A stretch of DNA of 64,000 nucleotides from Arachnopeziza araneosa (taxonomy: Eukaryota; Ascomycota; Leotiomycetes; Helotiales; Arachnopezizaceae), in assembly GCA_003988855.1 (NCBI GenBank), contig QYAI01000026.1:62001-126000 (forward strand), in the 5' to 3' direction. The translations under genes and the position numbers were made by a program. How positions within the stretch are numbered: position 1 is the stretch's first letter; each line of letters opens with the position of its first letter. The notes under the pieces were generated by a model. That model did not search any database and was not told the origin of the DNA. It saw only the letters and a program-made list of their open reading frames with translations. Positions 22,478 through 34,767 of the stretch are shown piece by piece.

Positions 22478-25400
22478 CTAAAAGAACGAACACCAACCAA
22501 TGTACATACCGGCCAAAAGCCTATGATCCGTAGCCTGCTTAATCAATTCGTCTACTTGTCCTTCTACACCAAGCGGAACGCTCTCTCCTGCAAGTAAACC
22601 TCTCACTTTTCTTTGAATTGTATCTAGAACACCCTGGGCTGTTGGAGCTGTGAAACTTCCCTGTTTTTTCTTCTTATCCGCTTTCGGAGCGAGCAAATCT
22701 AATGTTGGGTCGTAGACGAAGGCTTCGAGAATAGTCATTAGTGTTTCTTCATGTTGGCGGAGCAGCTTGAGTGTGAGTTCAGAGGATTTTCTAAACGGCC
22801 CTTCGTATCCGTATATTCCCATTGCATCAACCATGTTATGTGTCAAGCGAAAAGGGACACGTTCAGGTCTGACAAAAGTCAGTCCTTTGTCGAAGAGACA
22901 ATTAAAATCTACATGGAAAGTTCCGCCATTGCCTTCCTCAAAGAGTATGTTTTCTCCGTGACGGTCGCCTAATCCGAGGATTGTTCCTACCATTGACATG
23001 ACAGCACAAGAACGAGTATAGCGGAGACGAGCAGCAAACCATGCCGAAGGTTCGGGAAATTGCTGAATGAACCAGAGGTAGAATACAGGGGGGAAATTTC
23101 CGAGCACTTTTTCAGAGTAAAACGGGAGTTTGTCCTTCGATTTGCAGGCTTCGTCGCAATAAATCTCAATCTCCTTATAATTCGGTGAGATACCTTTGGC
23201 CTTGTAGAAAACTAGTAAGATATCACGCAGAGTTTTCAGACCGTCAACCCATTCAATAAGACCGTTTTCTTCGTTGAGTGGTGTCACGGTATACGTTTTG
23301 ATGTAAAGTTGCCGCCTACTAGATTCCGCATCTCGCTTTAGAGATCGATTGATCATGCTGTTAAATTCCATAAGCCGTTGATCTTTGCGCAGGTCATCCT
23401 TGGGTTTGCACATGAGTCCATAAACCCGACCGTCAGACCCGCGAGCCGTAAGTTTTCGTGGCTTTTGAAGAGAACTTAACACCATAACCTCATCATCAAA
23501 AGAATTGATAGTTACGACATCCCGAGAGAAGGCTTTGTGGCCTTTCAAATTGTCTGTTAATGTAGGAAGAGTTGCTGTCATGACACTCTCGACAGGAACA
23601 GCCATCTGAGTAGGCAGACAGTTCTTCTGATTGAAGCCAAGATCCTTGGACAAGCTTGCCCAATGTGTTCGATTTCCGCGGAAGTCGCCAGAACTACATA
23701 CTGGTAACAAATCATTTGTGAACTTTTGACCGTTCTTAATCAACACTTTGATATCAAGATACCCAGCTGCAGATCTCTTGCTAGAACGAAGTTGCTGGAG
23801 GATAGCAATGCCGCGAGACTTTCTATCCTCCTGATTTGATTGGCATACAGCAAATAAACTCCACAAGGCTTGTTGAGGATGCGCGTCCACAACTTTGAAG
23901 ATAATCTTGCTAAGCAAGGTATGTACTTCAACGTTCGGATGAGTGATACGCGCCACGATTTGCGGAAGAGCTGTGTAGAACATATATGCGGGCATCTTGG
24001 CAATATACTTGATGAATCGTGTGTTGATATGTTCAAGATTGGCCTTGCGGTGGGTGCCAATTCGAGTGACAAATTCTTGGCTATTACCATACTTTGACTC
24101 AACGGTTTGTCTAGCCTGAATTCCCAAATCAAGCCAGAGAGTGAGTAATCGCGGCAGAGTTTGGTAAATGTACTTTGTCCCATGTGTAAGAGATCTCAAA
24201 TAATTCTCGATGACAAGTTTTGCTGTTTCTCCAGTCAAAAACGCTTCATTTTGTTGCTCGGGAGGTATCGCTTTTTCTGTCTCCAATAATTTGTTATAAT
24301 GACGCCCAAGATAATAGTGGCCTTTCTCCCAGTTGGTATGAGTTTTGGCAGCAAGTTGATATTGTACCTGTAGCGTGGATGACTGGGTCTGCCCGGCACT
24401 ATCCAGCCATTTGGCTAGAAGGAGATGAGCTCTTGCCGTGAGTAGATTCTGCTGTTCGGCTTGTTCAATTCCAGTAAAGCTTGTAGCTCCGACGTCTTTA
24501 TTATACGATATGAATGCGTTTGATTCAATGGCACCCTGTAGACTTTGAATTGCCTTTCGATGATGCCCTTCATGCCACAACAGTCGAGCGTGCTCGATGG
24601 TCGAAGATTCATCTCCTAGTTGTGATGCATGTAAAACAGCATTGAAAGACTGATGGATAGCGTTGCCTTTTCGAGCAAGTCTTGCACTTGTTAGCCATGC
24701 TGAAGCGACATCGCCTCTTGTGAAACCCAAACTTGTTCTAAGTTAGTTTTGTTCAATCAAATATGAAGGAGGAAGAACCTTGATAGCTGCATAGCAGCTC
24801 TTCTGATACCAAGGAGGTATTGTTTATCGTTAAGGTATGCACCTAAAACCTCTAGACGGCTATTCAAAGATTCTAGAACGTGGCCTCGGTCAGGCTCGAC
24901 ATTCTTGTCATTCACATCAAGATCTGTACCGGCGATCATCTCTAGTTCGGTCAAAACATGAAGTTTAAGCATGTTGTCATGACAGGCGCTGAAGGATGCC
25001 GTCGCAGCTGACGATAATGATCTCGCAATTTGTTCTCGAATCGTCCGAATTTTATCTTTGAACTCGTCTGTTTTCTTGTCATGGAGAGCAAGCAAAGAAC
25101 GACCAATGGTGACGTTAAAATCCTGCTCAGATGTATTCGCTGCCATATTAATATACTTCTTCAAAGTACCCCACCTTCCTGTAGCCCATGAGGCTTCTGC
25201 TGCGAATGGGAGGAGTTTTGAAACGGTTTGTGTTGCAGTATGCATGCCTTCTACGTAATTCAATAGTACATCTAAGTTCATTGGTGAGTGGATTTTCAAA
25301 GATGATTGAGAACATTGAAAGTTACCATGCTGACCAGATTCCTTCAAACAAGTCAAGAGGTTCAACTGCACATCAACATCGTCTGGTTTCTCCGCAAGTT

Positions 25401-28400
25401 GGATTTCGTACCAGCTCTGTGCAGCAGTCCATCTACCAGCACGCCGATGACCTAGAACTTGCTGATCAATGTCTAATACGTGAAGATGTGCCGATATACC
25501 TTCGATACCATCAGGTTCATCGATCTGAGCATAGATATCTTGGAGACGCTCTAGTAGCCGAGTGTTAGTCTCTGGAGTCTTGTCCTTCTCGCGCACTTGG
25601 CGAATATGTTGTTCCCAATACAAAAGTGCTCGGGAATACGACTTGCATTCCACAGCACGGTCAGCAATAATCCCGGAAGGAATCATTTCTAGGACCGAAG
25701 TTATTCTCTGGATAGTAGGATCGCCAATGACATCAAGGCTACGTTGTCGTGCTTGTCTCTCTGGAATCCACCGTGCCATATAATCCAGAACGCGGAATAC
25801 CATCTACAGAATCAGCATTATGATGTAAAAATTGATGTGAACTTACCTCGACACAAAGCTTGAGATCGTCCCTCTGAATGGCAGATTCGGGATGTGGCTC
25901 ATACTTCAAGATGTCGATTAATTCTTGCCCAATCTCCTCTCTATGTACATTGTTGTCATCTCCAGCAATAACGTGTAGAACAAGGTAAGGTAGGAGAAAG
26001 TTTGCAGTCGAGATGTCCTTTATCCTTATGGCACGGCAAAGGGGCCTAAAAATGAGCCCTGCAACCCAGGTTTGAGGCTTTCTTAGCAGATCGAGAACAA
26101 ATGCCCGGAGCCACATATTGTATATTTTCGCTGCTGGCATCTTTTCAGGTTGAAAGATGGGATAAGTGCATTTGGGATATTCCATATCCTTCAGTACGTA
26201 TTTTGAAGTTAGAAATGGGGTCAGCGTATCCTGTACACTTGGTGGTAGCCTGAGCCACTTTCGCCAGATTTCGTGGTCAAAATCCCGGTCCCCATTTCTT
26301 ATAATTGGGACGCAATGCTCTTTGAAATCACACTTTTCCAGAAGTTCCTGCATCACCCATGAGAAAAAACCTTGCATGACTGCGTCTGACGTTGATAGAA
26401 AGGCTGGGACCAGGACTTCTTCTAGTACAAAGAGTGTGAAATCAGTTGTTTCGCCAGGATGTTCAAAGTTGCTGGCGACAACCATATCTCGTTGTGCTCG
26501 TGCACATTCAACCCTGTTGGAGTCTAAGCAACCGATGAGTCCGATACACTCTGCAGACATTCGAGCAATTTCAGTGTTGAATTCATTGAATCTAATACAA
26601 GTGTCCAGTATGGATCGAACAAGAGAACCAACAACAATATCCGGTTGTTCACTCATGGCTGAGGCTTGCAGGAAGGATTGGTGAATCCGGAGATAATATT
26701 TAAGCTCGACCAATGCTTGAACAACCACACCAGAGTTTTCATGGCCAAGTCTGCGACTGAAGATTTGGAATGCATGACTCACATCCGTCGATGTTCTCAA
26801 CTTTTTCAACTCATCCTCAATGTCTGATAGTTGTGGGATTTTAGAGAGGGATGGTAGATTCATGAGGTTGTTGACGATTAGGCGAGGTCGATCTTTGAGG
26901 AGATAGTGCAAAGTTTGTCCAGCACGATCCTTTGTGGTAAAATCAAAGCTTTCCCAGTGCTGAATAATTATCGAAAACGTGCTTTCCAGCATGCTTTCAA
27001 CGTCGTCATCCTCAAGATTTAAAAGCATGGTCTGCCATGCAGCGAATGCAGATGCCTCAAGTCCTTTCTGAGATATAGCTGCTTGGAGGCAGGCGCATAG
27101 CTGTTGACATGTTATTAGCAGTAATCTCTGCTGCTTGATCCAAAAACACGTACCTGCGGTCGTGCAATTCGAGTGTTTGCCTTCCCTATCTTCACTAATT
27201 CTGACAATGCTTTTACCGAGCGGTCTTTCTCTGTCATAGAGTACTGCAGTCGAGTATCGATGACCACCTCTGAAATGTTCTGAACAATGCCTAATATATG
27301 TTGCTCAAGAAATTGCTCCACAGGCTTACCTTTCTTGCGATTGACATTTTGAGGTAACGGAGCTCGTTCAGCTACAAATAGGAGCGCTAAGCGAATCTGA
27401 TATATCATTAGCATTGGATCGGTTTCTGGGTTCTTTAAATTACCCTGCCCTTCTTATCATCACTAGCGTCGCCTGCAGCCTTTAAAAGGTATAAAGCTTG
27501 CGCTGATGGTTCTACCTGTATCAAATTGATTAGATCCAAATCTTTGAATCTTGTCGACACACTATTGAATAAATCCATAATGAACGCCTCAAGGTCTGGG
27601 ACGTTCTGAGTCATTAGAAGAGCCAATGTAGGGACTAAATTTGAGTGTTCCAAACACGCCAACCAAGTTTCGGGGTCTTTTCTTGCTTGCGAGATACGCT
27701 TGATAATGTCCGCTTGTCGTCTTAAAACAAGCCAAGGAATGGTGTAAGACTGAGTGTGAAGGAGAAAGTCCACCACCGAGATTCCAAGTAAATCAGCCAT
27801 CAATTGTGTAGTTTGAGGCTTCACAACAAGTCCCTTAACAACTTCGATGGCAAGATTATCCCAAAATGGAGAAAATAGACGCTCAACGGTGAGATTTAGA
27901 GTTTGTGCTAATTTAAGGAGCTGGAGATTATCAGCTTATCGATTGTCATAAATCAAAGCAATTCTTACTTCGTTGAAAGCGGCGCCCGAGATGATAGGAT
28001 TGCTGTGCCCGAGATATTGGATCAAGTTCCAGAGAACAAGGTTTAAGTCCTCGGCCTTTGCAGTCCTGTTGGGGTCAGTCACCAAGACATTAAAGAAGCA
28101 TCTCTCAAGCATAATGTACCTTCCAATTTGACCCCACGCAAGAACACATGTCTCCTGTAGATGGATAGCTTGCTCCATCAGAAACCTACGAAGTAATTCG
28201 AACGTGTTCTTCTTGTTATTCATCGTTATTTGATGATTCGGCCCATCTTTTAAAAATACTGGTAATGTGCGACTGTAACTTTAATGAACAATGGTCCAAG
28301 ATCACGAGCGCAAGAATAGCGCTTACCTGGCAGCTAGTCTAAGCTCTCGAATTGAGCTGGTCATTGACCGAAGGCACCATTGAGCAAGGCTTGAGATATC

Positions 28401-30476
28401 CAAGTCAAGGAATTCTGGAAAGTCGAAATGCACTGCAAATCTTCGAAGAGCAATCATCCCCAGAATTCGTGGCTTTTTAGAATCTTGGAAAGCTGCCGAA
28501 TCAACTAATTTCGTGAGAGTCAGGATAGTTTCGCTGCTGATATCTTGGAAAATGTTTTCATCTCGCCCTTCAGCATCTTGAGACGATTTCCCATCACAAG
28601 GAAGGCATGCGAATTCACCGATCGCGTTATCTTCCTGAGTGGCTTTTAGATGGCCAGACACTCCACACGACATTCGACCCAAAAACTCGATAGCCTTGCA
28701 TCGATCTGGTTCAGACAAGGCAGAGAAACGTTTACTGTCAATAGTTAGCTTGCGCTGTAAAGCGACAGGATTCGTTACTCAGCCACTCGATGTAAACCTA
28801 TGAAATCATCTGAATCTTGGGCTCCGAGCAATTTGGATAGCTCAGAAATAAGTTTGTCAAGGAGCTGTGGCTTTTGTACAATTCTTCGTCGCTTTTTTGG
28901 TGGCCTATTGGCTGTTTCTTCATCTGTTGCAGAATCTTCGGGACGAAGTCCTAAACGCTCAAATTGTTGTCTCAGATTACTGCTCTCAAATGAAACTGAA
29001 ACATTTAGTTCTGCTCCTAAACCAATTTCCATTGCTTCATAGCCAGATCTACTTAAAACTGGATCTGGTTGGGCATTGCATGTCTGGCAAAGAACAGTGA
29101 CTGCTTGCTGTATTGTTTTTAGTAGCAATTGGAAAGAATAATATGAACTACTGACCCTAAAATCATGACTCAACGACGCGCTCAGGTTTTCATCGTCTAG
29201 AAGACCACATAAAAGCGGCACGAGGCGAATAGTTGTTGCTCGGGATGTTGAGTCGTACTGTTTGCAAATAGCGGCAAGATTTAGGAATCCAAAGCTAAGG
29301 CTTGATATCACATGCTCCTCTAAAATTTCTGCGGGGTCCTCCAAAATACTCGCAGACAAAATTGAAAAAACATAATAGCCTTTACGAAGCAAGGTTGGAG
29401 ACATGTAATCTCCTAGTGAAGACAGTAATCTCTGTACAGAACACAAAGATGCTGAGTCAATATTTCCACATGACTGGTAGAGGCCTGAACTTGTGTGCCA
29501 AGTTTTGAGTAAGTCATGGGTTTCAACAAAGAAATCCAACATCCACGCTAGGTAGTCTTCAAACGCTGGAGTTGGATCATACGATGTTGCGGCTGCCATA
29601 GATATATCGACCAACATTAACAAGATTTGACTTGCATGGCGAAGGCCGTGACCCGCATCATTAATAAAATAATTGCAGTTCGGCGATGGATTGCCGATGC
29701 TGCTACTGGTCCCAAAAGATATATCTGCTTCCTCAGAAGGCAAAACAATTTCGACTCTAAAGCCAGGCGAAATTATTTTAGGATCTCGAAGATGAGATAA
29801 AGTAGCTAGGTAGGATCAGCAACGAGCGACATAGCTTCATGAGTGCTTACATACTGCTAGCACACTCCTTCAAATAGCCAAAAAAGAGTGAATTTAAGTT
29901 CCATAAACTCGTTCTTCGACTTACTCCTTGGAAGGAGACAAAAAATAATTCCTTGATCTTGGCCGTCAATCCCTTGCATCCACTTCTTCCGAGCAGCGTC
30001 AAGACCCTAGGCCACAACCACACCCAAAGTGGCTCGGTGCCCCGACCCTGGAGGCTCGCATCCTTAGGAAGCATGTACGCCAGTACCTCAGGAGATTCCT
30101 TGATAGTAGCCACAAAGACGTCCATAGCATCAGAAGCATTTATGATGAACTTTTCAGAGTTTAGGAATGGATCATCTCTGTCTTTACTTAACAGCTCAAG
30201 AACAGCGCGGGCAAAGACATAAATGAGTTTATGCTGGTGTTCGAGCTTGGCGTCACCTTCAAGTACCATACCAGTCTTCTCCAGCTCGGAAATTTCTCTC
30301 ATGAAGCGTTCAAGGTCATCGTTAGGGCTGGAGTTGGAAGGAGCGGTGGGGACATTGGTAATGGAGATGTTGTTGATTAGCGCTGCGGCCATGGTGGATG
30401 GGGGAGCATCGTAGGCTCCGCTCGTGAGGCCAATTGGCTGGTGGCCATGATATGTACGGTTTGGGTTGGGTGCCAT
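22478..30476 (-). CDS. MEC1: ATR/Mec1 checkpoint kinase (PI3K-like, UVSB homologue)
   Basis: This is a giant PI3K-related protein kinase of about 2521 residues. It signals single-stranded DNA and replication stress in the nucleus with an Ddc2/ATRIP-type partner. Ten exons: 30476-29855, 29805-28779, 28734-28327, 28272-27969, 27920-27444, 27396-27154, 27100-25847, 25803-25326, 25271-24779 and 24737-22478. All phases agree. Order of parts: HEAT-repeat N-terminus; FAT region with the conserved DVLLNYVEG formed across a 54-base intron; kinase domain with GLGDRHGEN (catalytic Asp about 2360) and HVDFNCLF (DFG-equivalent Asp about 2379); and a FATC tail ending GMYIGWCSFF at the C-terminus. A 48-base stretch at 29155-29108 has intron-like ends and an in-frame, stop-free interior; splicing it would give 2505 residues. 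The length suits fungal ATR proteins. The last donor (GTTCTT) is unusual. Confidence 0.95.
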
Positions 30477-30722
30477 TATGTGGGAGGCATTTTTGGTGGC
30501 GTAGGATCAGAGGAGAAGTGAAGGAAGACGCGTTGGTGACTGAAAACTAAACACGGAATCAGGTGACTTTAAGTGGGTCATAACCTCAACTGTTCATCAG
30601 CTTCCCACCTGCAGAAACCACAACTTTAATAACTTCAACAGCTGCATGCACCAAAGTTACCCGACAGCTCCAATTGTGCTATCTCAAAGTAGTTATCTTG
30701 TATAGCTAAGCCTCCTTCCAAA
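30477..30722. promoter_or_regulatory. short divergent intergenic region, ATR kinase / COX16
   Basis: Only 246 bases separate the ATG of the ATR gene (minus) from the ATG of COX16 (plus), so both promoters must lie here or overlap the 5' ends. I see no clear TATA box. Confidence 0.6.
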
Positions 30723-31192
30723 ATGCGGCCAACGCCCTTCCTCCGAGCTACCTTCCGCTCTAAAAAGTTTCGCTCTTCCTCTGAAACCAATACCGTCGCC
30801 TCACGCTACCGATCCGCGTTGAACAAACACCCATTTGCACTCTTTGGACTGCCTTTTATTGCGACTATGGTAGCGGGATCCTTCTTCTTGACGCCAGCTA
30901 CGGCTGTACGCTATGAAAAACATGATCGTAGGGTCAGAAGGTTGAGCAAGGAAGAGGAATTGGGTTTGAAGGATAAGGGAAGAAGGGTGGATATGAAAGA
31001 GGAGTATTATGTAAGTATCTATGCTTGGAGAAGTTCTAGACTACGAGGATGGAGAGTGGTTGCTATAATTTATGAACAGTGTGCAGAGAGTAACTAACCA
31101 TTGACCTACAGAGACTCGCCGCCAAAGATCTGGATGATTGGGAACAGAAACGCGTGAAGAGACTCCCGGGAGAACATAATGGTGTTCTATAG
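30723..31192 (+). CDS. COX16: cytochrome c oxidase assembly protein COX16, mitochondrial
   Basis: The predicted 122-residue protein belongs to the COX16 family, inner-membrane proteins that help assemble cytochrome c oxidase subunits. Exons 30723-31010 and 31112-31192 flank a 101-base intron (GTAAGT to CTACAG) in phase. A basic N-terminus precedes one membrane segment (HPFALFGLPFIATMVAGSFF). The family signature follows: AVRYEKHDR, LSKEEELGL, and after splicing EEYYRLAAKDLDDWEQKRVK with an RLPGE ending. The length matches fungal COX16 proteins. Confidence 0.95.
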
Positions 31193-31270
31193 ATGGTCTG
31201 AAAGGGAGAGAGGCGGCACGCAAAACATTTAAGGGCTACGGCCAGGCAATCTGGCCGCTACCACCAACAC

Positions 31271-31492
31271 CTAGAGGATAAGGCGTTCCTCACCGTAGTC
31301 AGGATTCGAGAGCACTTGCACCATTACCTTGATGACCCAGAAATACGAGGCGATCATCGGTATTGAAATAGAGGGCAGGAAGAATAAGAGGTAGTAGATT
31401 TGCTCAGTGAATTGCAGCCAAATGCCACCAAGAGGGTCGCCCAATTTTCCTTCCATTCTTGGTCGGACTGTATAATTCAAGAACAACGCCAT
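31271..31492 (-). CDS. small single-exon membrane protein, unknown
   Basis: A 73-residue frame starts at ATG 31492 (MALFLNYTVRPRMEGKLGD) and contains one or two hydrophobic stretches (IYYLLFFLPSISIPMIASYF and FWVIKVMVQVL). Acidic and basic residues flank them. It converges on COX16. The composition looks like a genuine small membrane protein rather than chance, but I cannot name a family, and the frame is short. Confidence 0.45.
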   Translation of the reverse strand: MALFLNYTVRPRMEGKLGDPLGGIWLQFTEQIYYLLFFLPSISIPMIASYFWVIKVMVQVLSNPDYGEERLIL

Positions 31493-32029
31493 TGCTCTCA
31501 AAACTTAAATTTTAGATCGTGGTGTTGAGGTACAAATCGAACGACCGAAGCGTCAATTGATATCTACAATCAAGCTTTTATATCTTCGAAATTTTTCGTA
31601 TCAACATAGGCAGGTCCTCCTGCAACCATTTTTACAAAATGTGCTTACTTCCATGCCTCGTGGATTTCAAGTCCCCGATTACCTTCAAAAGCACCCAGGA
31701 GAGTTACTGCCACAAACCCTTACTTGTTCAGACTTGGCAAAGTAAGCTAAAAGATTTCTCCAGTTGTCAAATTCAGGCCGAACGGGTTCAAAATAAGACA
31801 GCATTTTCAAGGCGATATTCATCTTCAAAGCTAAGGAAGCTGGTGTAAATTTCGTCCGATTTGCGGTTCCCACCTGATTTCGCAACCTAAATATACCCCA
31901 AGTCTCATTTCAGTGAGATTATCAGTGATGCCTTATCCGTATATGATGTCGAGGTTACTTCAAAGGAAAGCTAATATGCAGGGGCCGAGCTCTTCGCAGA
32001 AATGTCAAACTTGCAATAATCCACCTGCT
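31493..32029. other. intergenic region
   Basis: This 0.5-kb stretch sits between the small membrane-protein frame and the 3' end of the dihydroxyacetone kinase gene. Short frames here have no supporting features. Confidence 0.5.
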
Positions 32030-34013
32030 TCACTTCTCCTTCCCGCCTTCCCACAGTCCCGTCACAATCTCCATGAAAGCCCATGCACCTGGGTCCGGTA
32101 CTTTCTGTTCCTCTTCTCCATTCGTCACGCCTACATAACTTGCCCTTCCAAACCTCGCCTTCAAATCCATCGTTCCTTCCCCTGCGACCTGTGCCTTTTT
32201 CACTGCTTTCGCAAAATCTCTTTCCTGGTTCAAGGTTTCCGCGAAAGGAATCAACACGTCCATAACCGTCCTATCACCAACTCTCGCTCCTGTATAGCTG
32301 CACAACTTCACCACCGCCTCTTGCAACGCTGGGGCAAATACGTCAACTAAAGCCAATGCTTGAGCATCTGGATCTATTTGACCTCGAGTGCGTAGAGCAT
32401 GTGTGAACGCAGCCAGGAGAATGCCCAGGATACCACCGAGAGTTCCGCCCATGTCATCCACGGCAGTGGTTATGGCGTGGAGGAGGTTGAGTACTGAGCC
32501 AGTGGAAGGAGATGAATTAAGGATGGAGAGAATCGAGACACAGACTCCTTTCACAGCTTCGCCACAGTCGCCATCGCCCATAATCATGTCCCATTTCGTT
32601 AGAGAGGGTTCCGCTGTTATGGCGCGATTACATGCTGTCCGAACTACAGCGTCTAGGAGATGGGGTTCGACTGGAAAATATTAGCATTCGGAACTAAGAG
32701 TTGTTACTGTTTCTACTTTGAATGTCTTCCTTCAGTGTGATCTCTATTTGCTTTTCCAGGTCTATTTCTGGAGTACTCTTTACCTTCGTCTTTGTTGATG
32801 TATTTGACAGGAAATTGGGCCATGAAGGGGCTTTGGTCTCAGCACCAAGTAAGTCGAGAAGTTCAGAGGTATGAATCTTGACAGTTTCTGCTGCAAGGGT
32901 CAGATTGCAAAGCGTGATTGAGAACCCAGGGCCGTTGAGAGATGTCTCAAAAGTGCCAGAGTATATTATAGTAGGTTTAATGTTCCATTTTTGTTCTTCG
33001 AACATGTCAGCATTCGCTAGAGCCTATGTGGTGAGCTAAACAAACCCAATTGTGCAAGCGTTTCATGGGTGAGTGCTCCAAGCTCTAAATTTGAGAGTCC
33101 TCCGTAGTTGTCAATAAGTAGAACCGTATCATCTCCTTTGTTAAACTTGACAAATCCTCGCTCAGGATCATTCTGATCACATAGCAATGTCAAAAGTTGG
33201 TCGACTAGATTATCGATGGGAGGGAATGGTGAGACTTTTTGGGCGCCCTAAGATGGTCAGACTGTTAGACATTCATGAGGGTTTATCCTACCGGCTCATT
33301 GTGGATTCCTGCGCCAATGACGCAAACATCATCGCCAACTTCCTCGTGGTTCTGCCTTCCCGGTACATGGCAATGATCAAGTGTAGATCCGATCGATACG
33401 AGTTGTTCGTTAACGGCCTTTCCAATCTCAACACACCTGTCAAAGCTATATGCTCTCGCTGCAGCTGCACCAAGTATCTTCATCGCTAAGAAGTCTTAGC
33501 GCGTACTCAACAACAACCGAATCACTCACTAATGCTGTTTCCCGCCAATCCTCTTCTTCCCACCCTAGCACATTTACTCCTTCCAATACTCACATCATCT
33601 GTAGCAGGTAACACCACGCACTTCTTCACCAAACCTCTCTCCAGTGCCCTCTCGGCAGCAAGCCCGAAATGCAATTTATCACCCGTATAATTCGTAATGA
33701 GGAGGATCGTTCCCTCTGTGCTTGGAACAGCCGCAACAGCAGCTAGGACCTGTTTCATGGAAGGCGAAGCGAAGATATCACCACAGGCAACGGCAGAGAG
33801 GAGACCGTCGCCCACGTAGCCGGACCAAGATGGTTCATGGCCAGAGCCACCCCCTGATATCAAAGATACATGCGAGGTGTTATGATTCGTGTTTAGAACA
33901 ACGCGCTGATCTTCGATGAACCCTAATGCTGGGTTCGCAGTACAAAGAGCTTTGAGATGCCGCGGAACGAGTGTATTGACTGCTGTATCTGGAAAGTAGT
34001 GTTTTGACGACAT
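32030..34013 (-). CDS. DAK1: dihydroxyacetone kinase (DhaK-DhaL fusion)
   Basis: This predicts a 606-residue ATP-dependent kinase that phosphorylates dihydroxyacetone (and glyceraldehyde) in glycerol metabolism and dihydroxyacetone detoxification. Exons: 34013-33530, 33485-33292, 33247-33046, 33016-32717 and 32670-32030. The DhaK domain shows GGGSGHEPS (about 54-62), VSIGRSK and RRGLAGN, plus GAGIHNEPG with the substrate-binding His at 223. The C-terminal DhaL domain shows MGDGDCGE (Asp426, Asp428, for Mg-ATP) and MGGTLGGILGI. Length is normal for fungal DAK. The oddity is the third gap, 33045-33017: the frames agree only if 29 bases are removed as an intron (GTTTGT...CTCTAG) or if a small indel is assumed. 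Confidence 0.92.
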
Positions 34014-34767
34014 GGTGAGTATCTTTTCTAAGTGTGAAGACGAGAAATAGAGAGAAGAATCTGATCTATCATAAATCTAGGAAGAGATTCAACGATATCA
34101 CCTATCTTCAATGATAGGAGAAAGTCCGATGAGAGGTGAAGCTCTCTTCAGGCAGTCTATTTGCGTATGAAATGGCTGCAAAGGATAAAAGGGAACATAG
34201 GAAACTGAGGCGGGAAAGGGGAAATGGATAAGGAGATAATTACTTATCTGCGAAGTCTCTAGAAGCAGGTGGTAATCACCGAAAATGGACGAGAATGATG
34301 GAAACAGGACATCGAGACTCCCAATCCATTTTACCCCTCTCCCCGCATTCTGTTTGGAAATCCCCCGGATGCCCAAATAAGGCAAGCCGTTGTTTGATCT
34401 TCGCCATCCTTGAGCCACTTGCGGAAGATATTCCTCTCTTGCATCGACTCAACTACCTATCCTGGATTCCCATTTGCCTAAGGTCTGGGGCCGAGGGTGT
34501 GGATAGCCCCGCATAACCGCGAGATGCGCGTGGGGTCTCGATTGATTCTTTCGGCCATTTATCCAGCTGAACATGAATCTCCACGAGCTGGCCGCACTGC
34601 ACACGGGACAGGGTTCCCTATATACCAGATAGCGAATGTCAGAAGTCAACACCACGCTCGCTTCGAGTCTCTCTCGAGCTCAAACGCAAAGTAGCATCAT
34701 GAACAAGATTATCGGGAGGCTCTGTGGTACTGTTACCCACTGCGGAGCAAGAGACATCCAAGAACAT
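34014..34767. other. intergenic region upstream of dihydroxyacetone kinase
   Basis: This 0.75-kb stretch lies between the start of the dihydroxyacetone kinase gene and the 3' end of the GARS-like pseudogene, both on the minus strand. It contains GC-richer patches with CCCCT and CCCCGC elements around 34330-34510, of the kind seen in stress or carbon-responsive fungal promoters. No AIRS coding sequence follows the GARS reading frame here. I see no gene. Confidence 0.5.
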
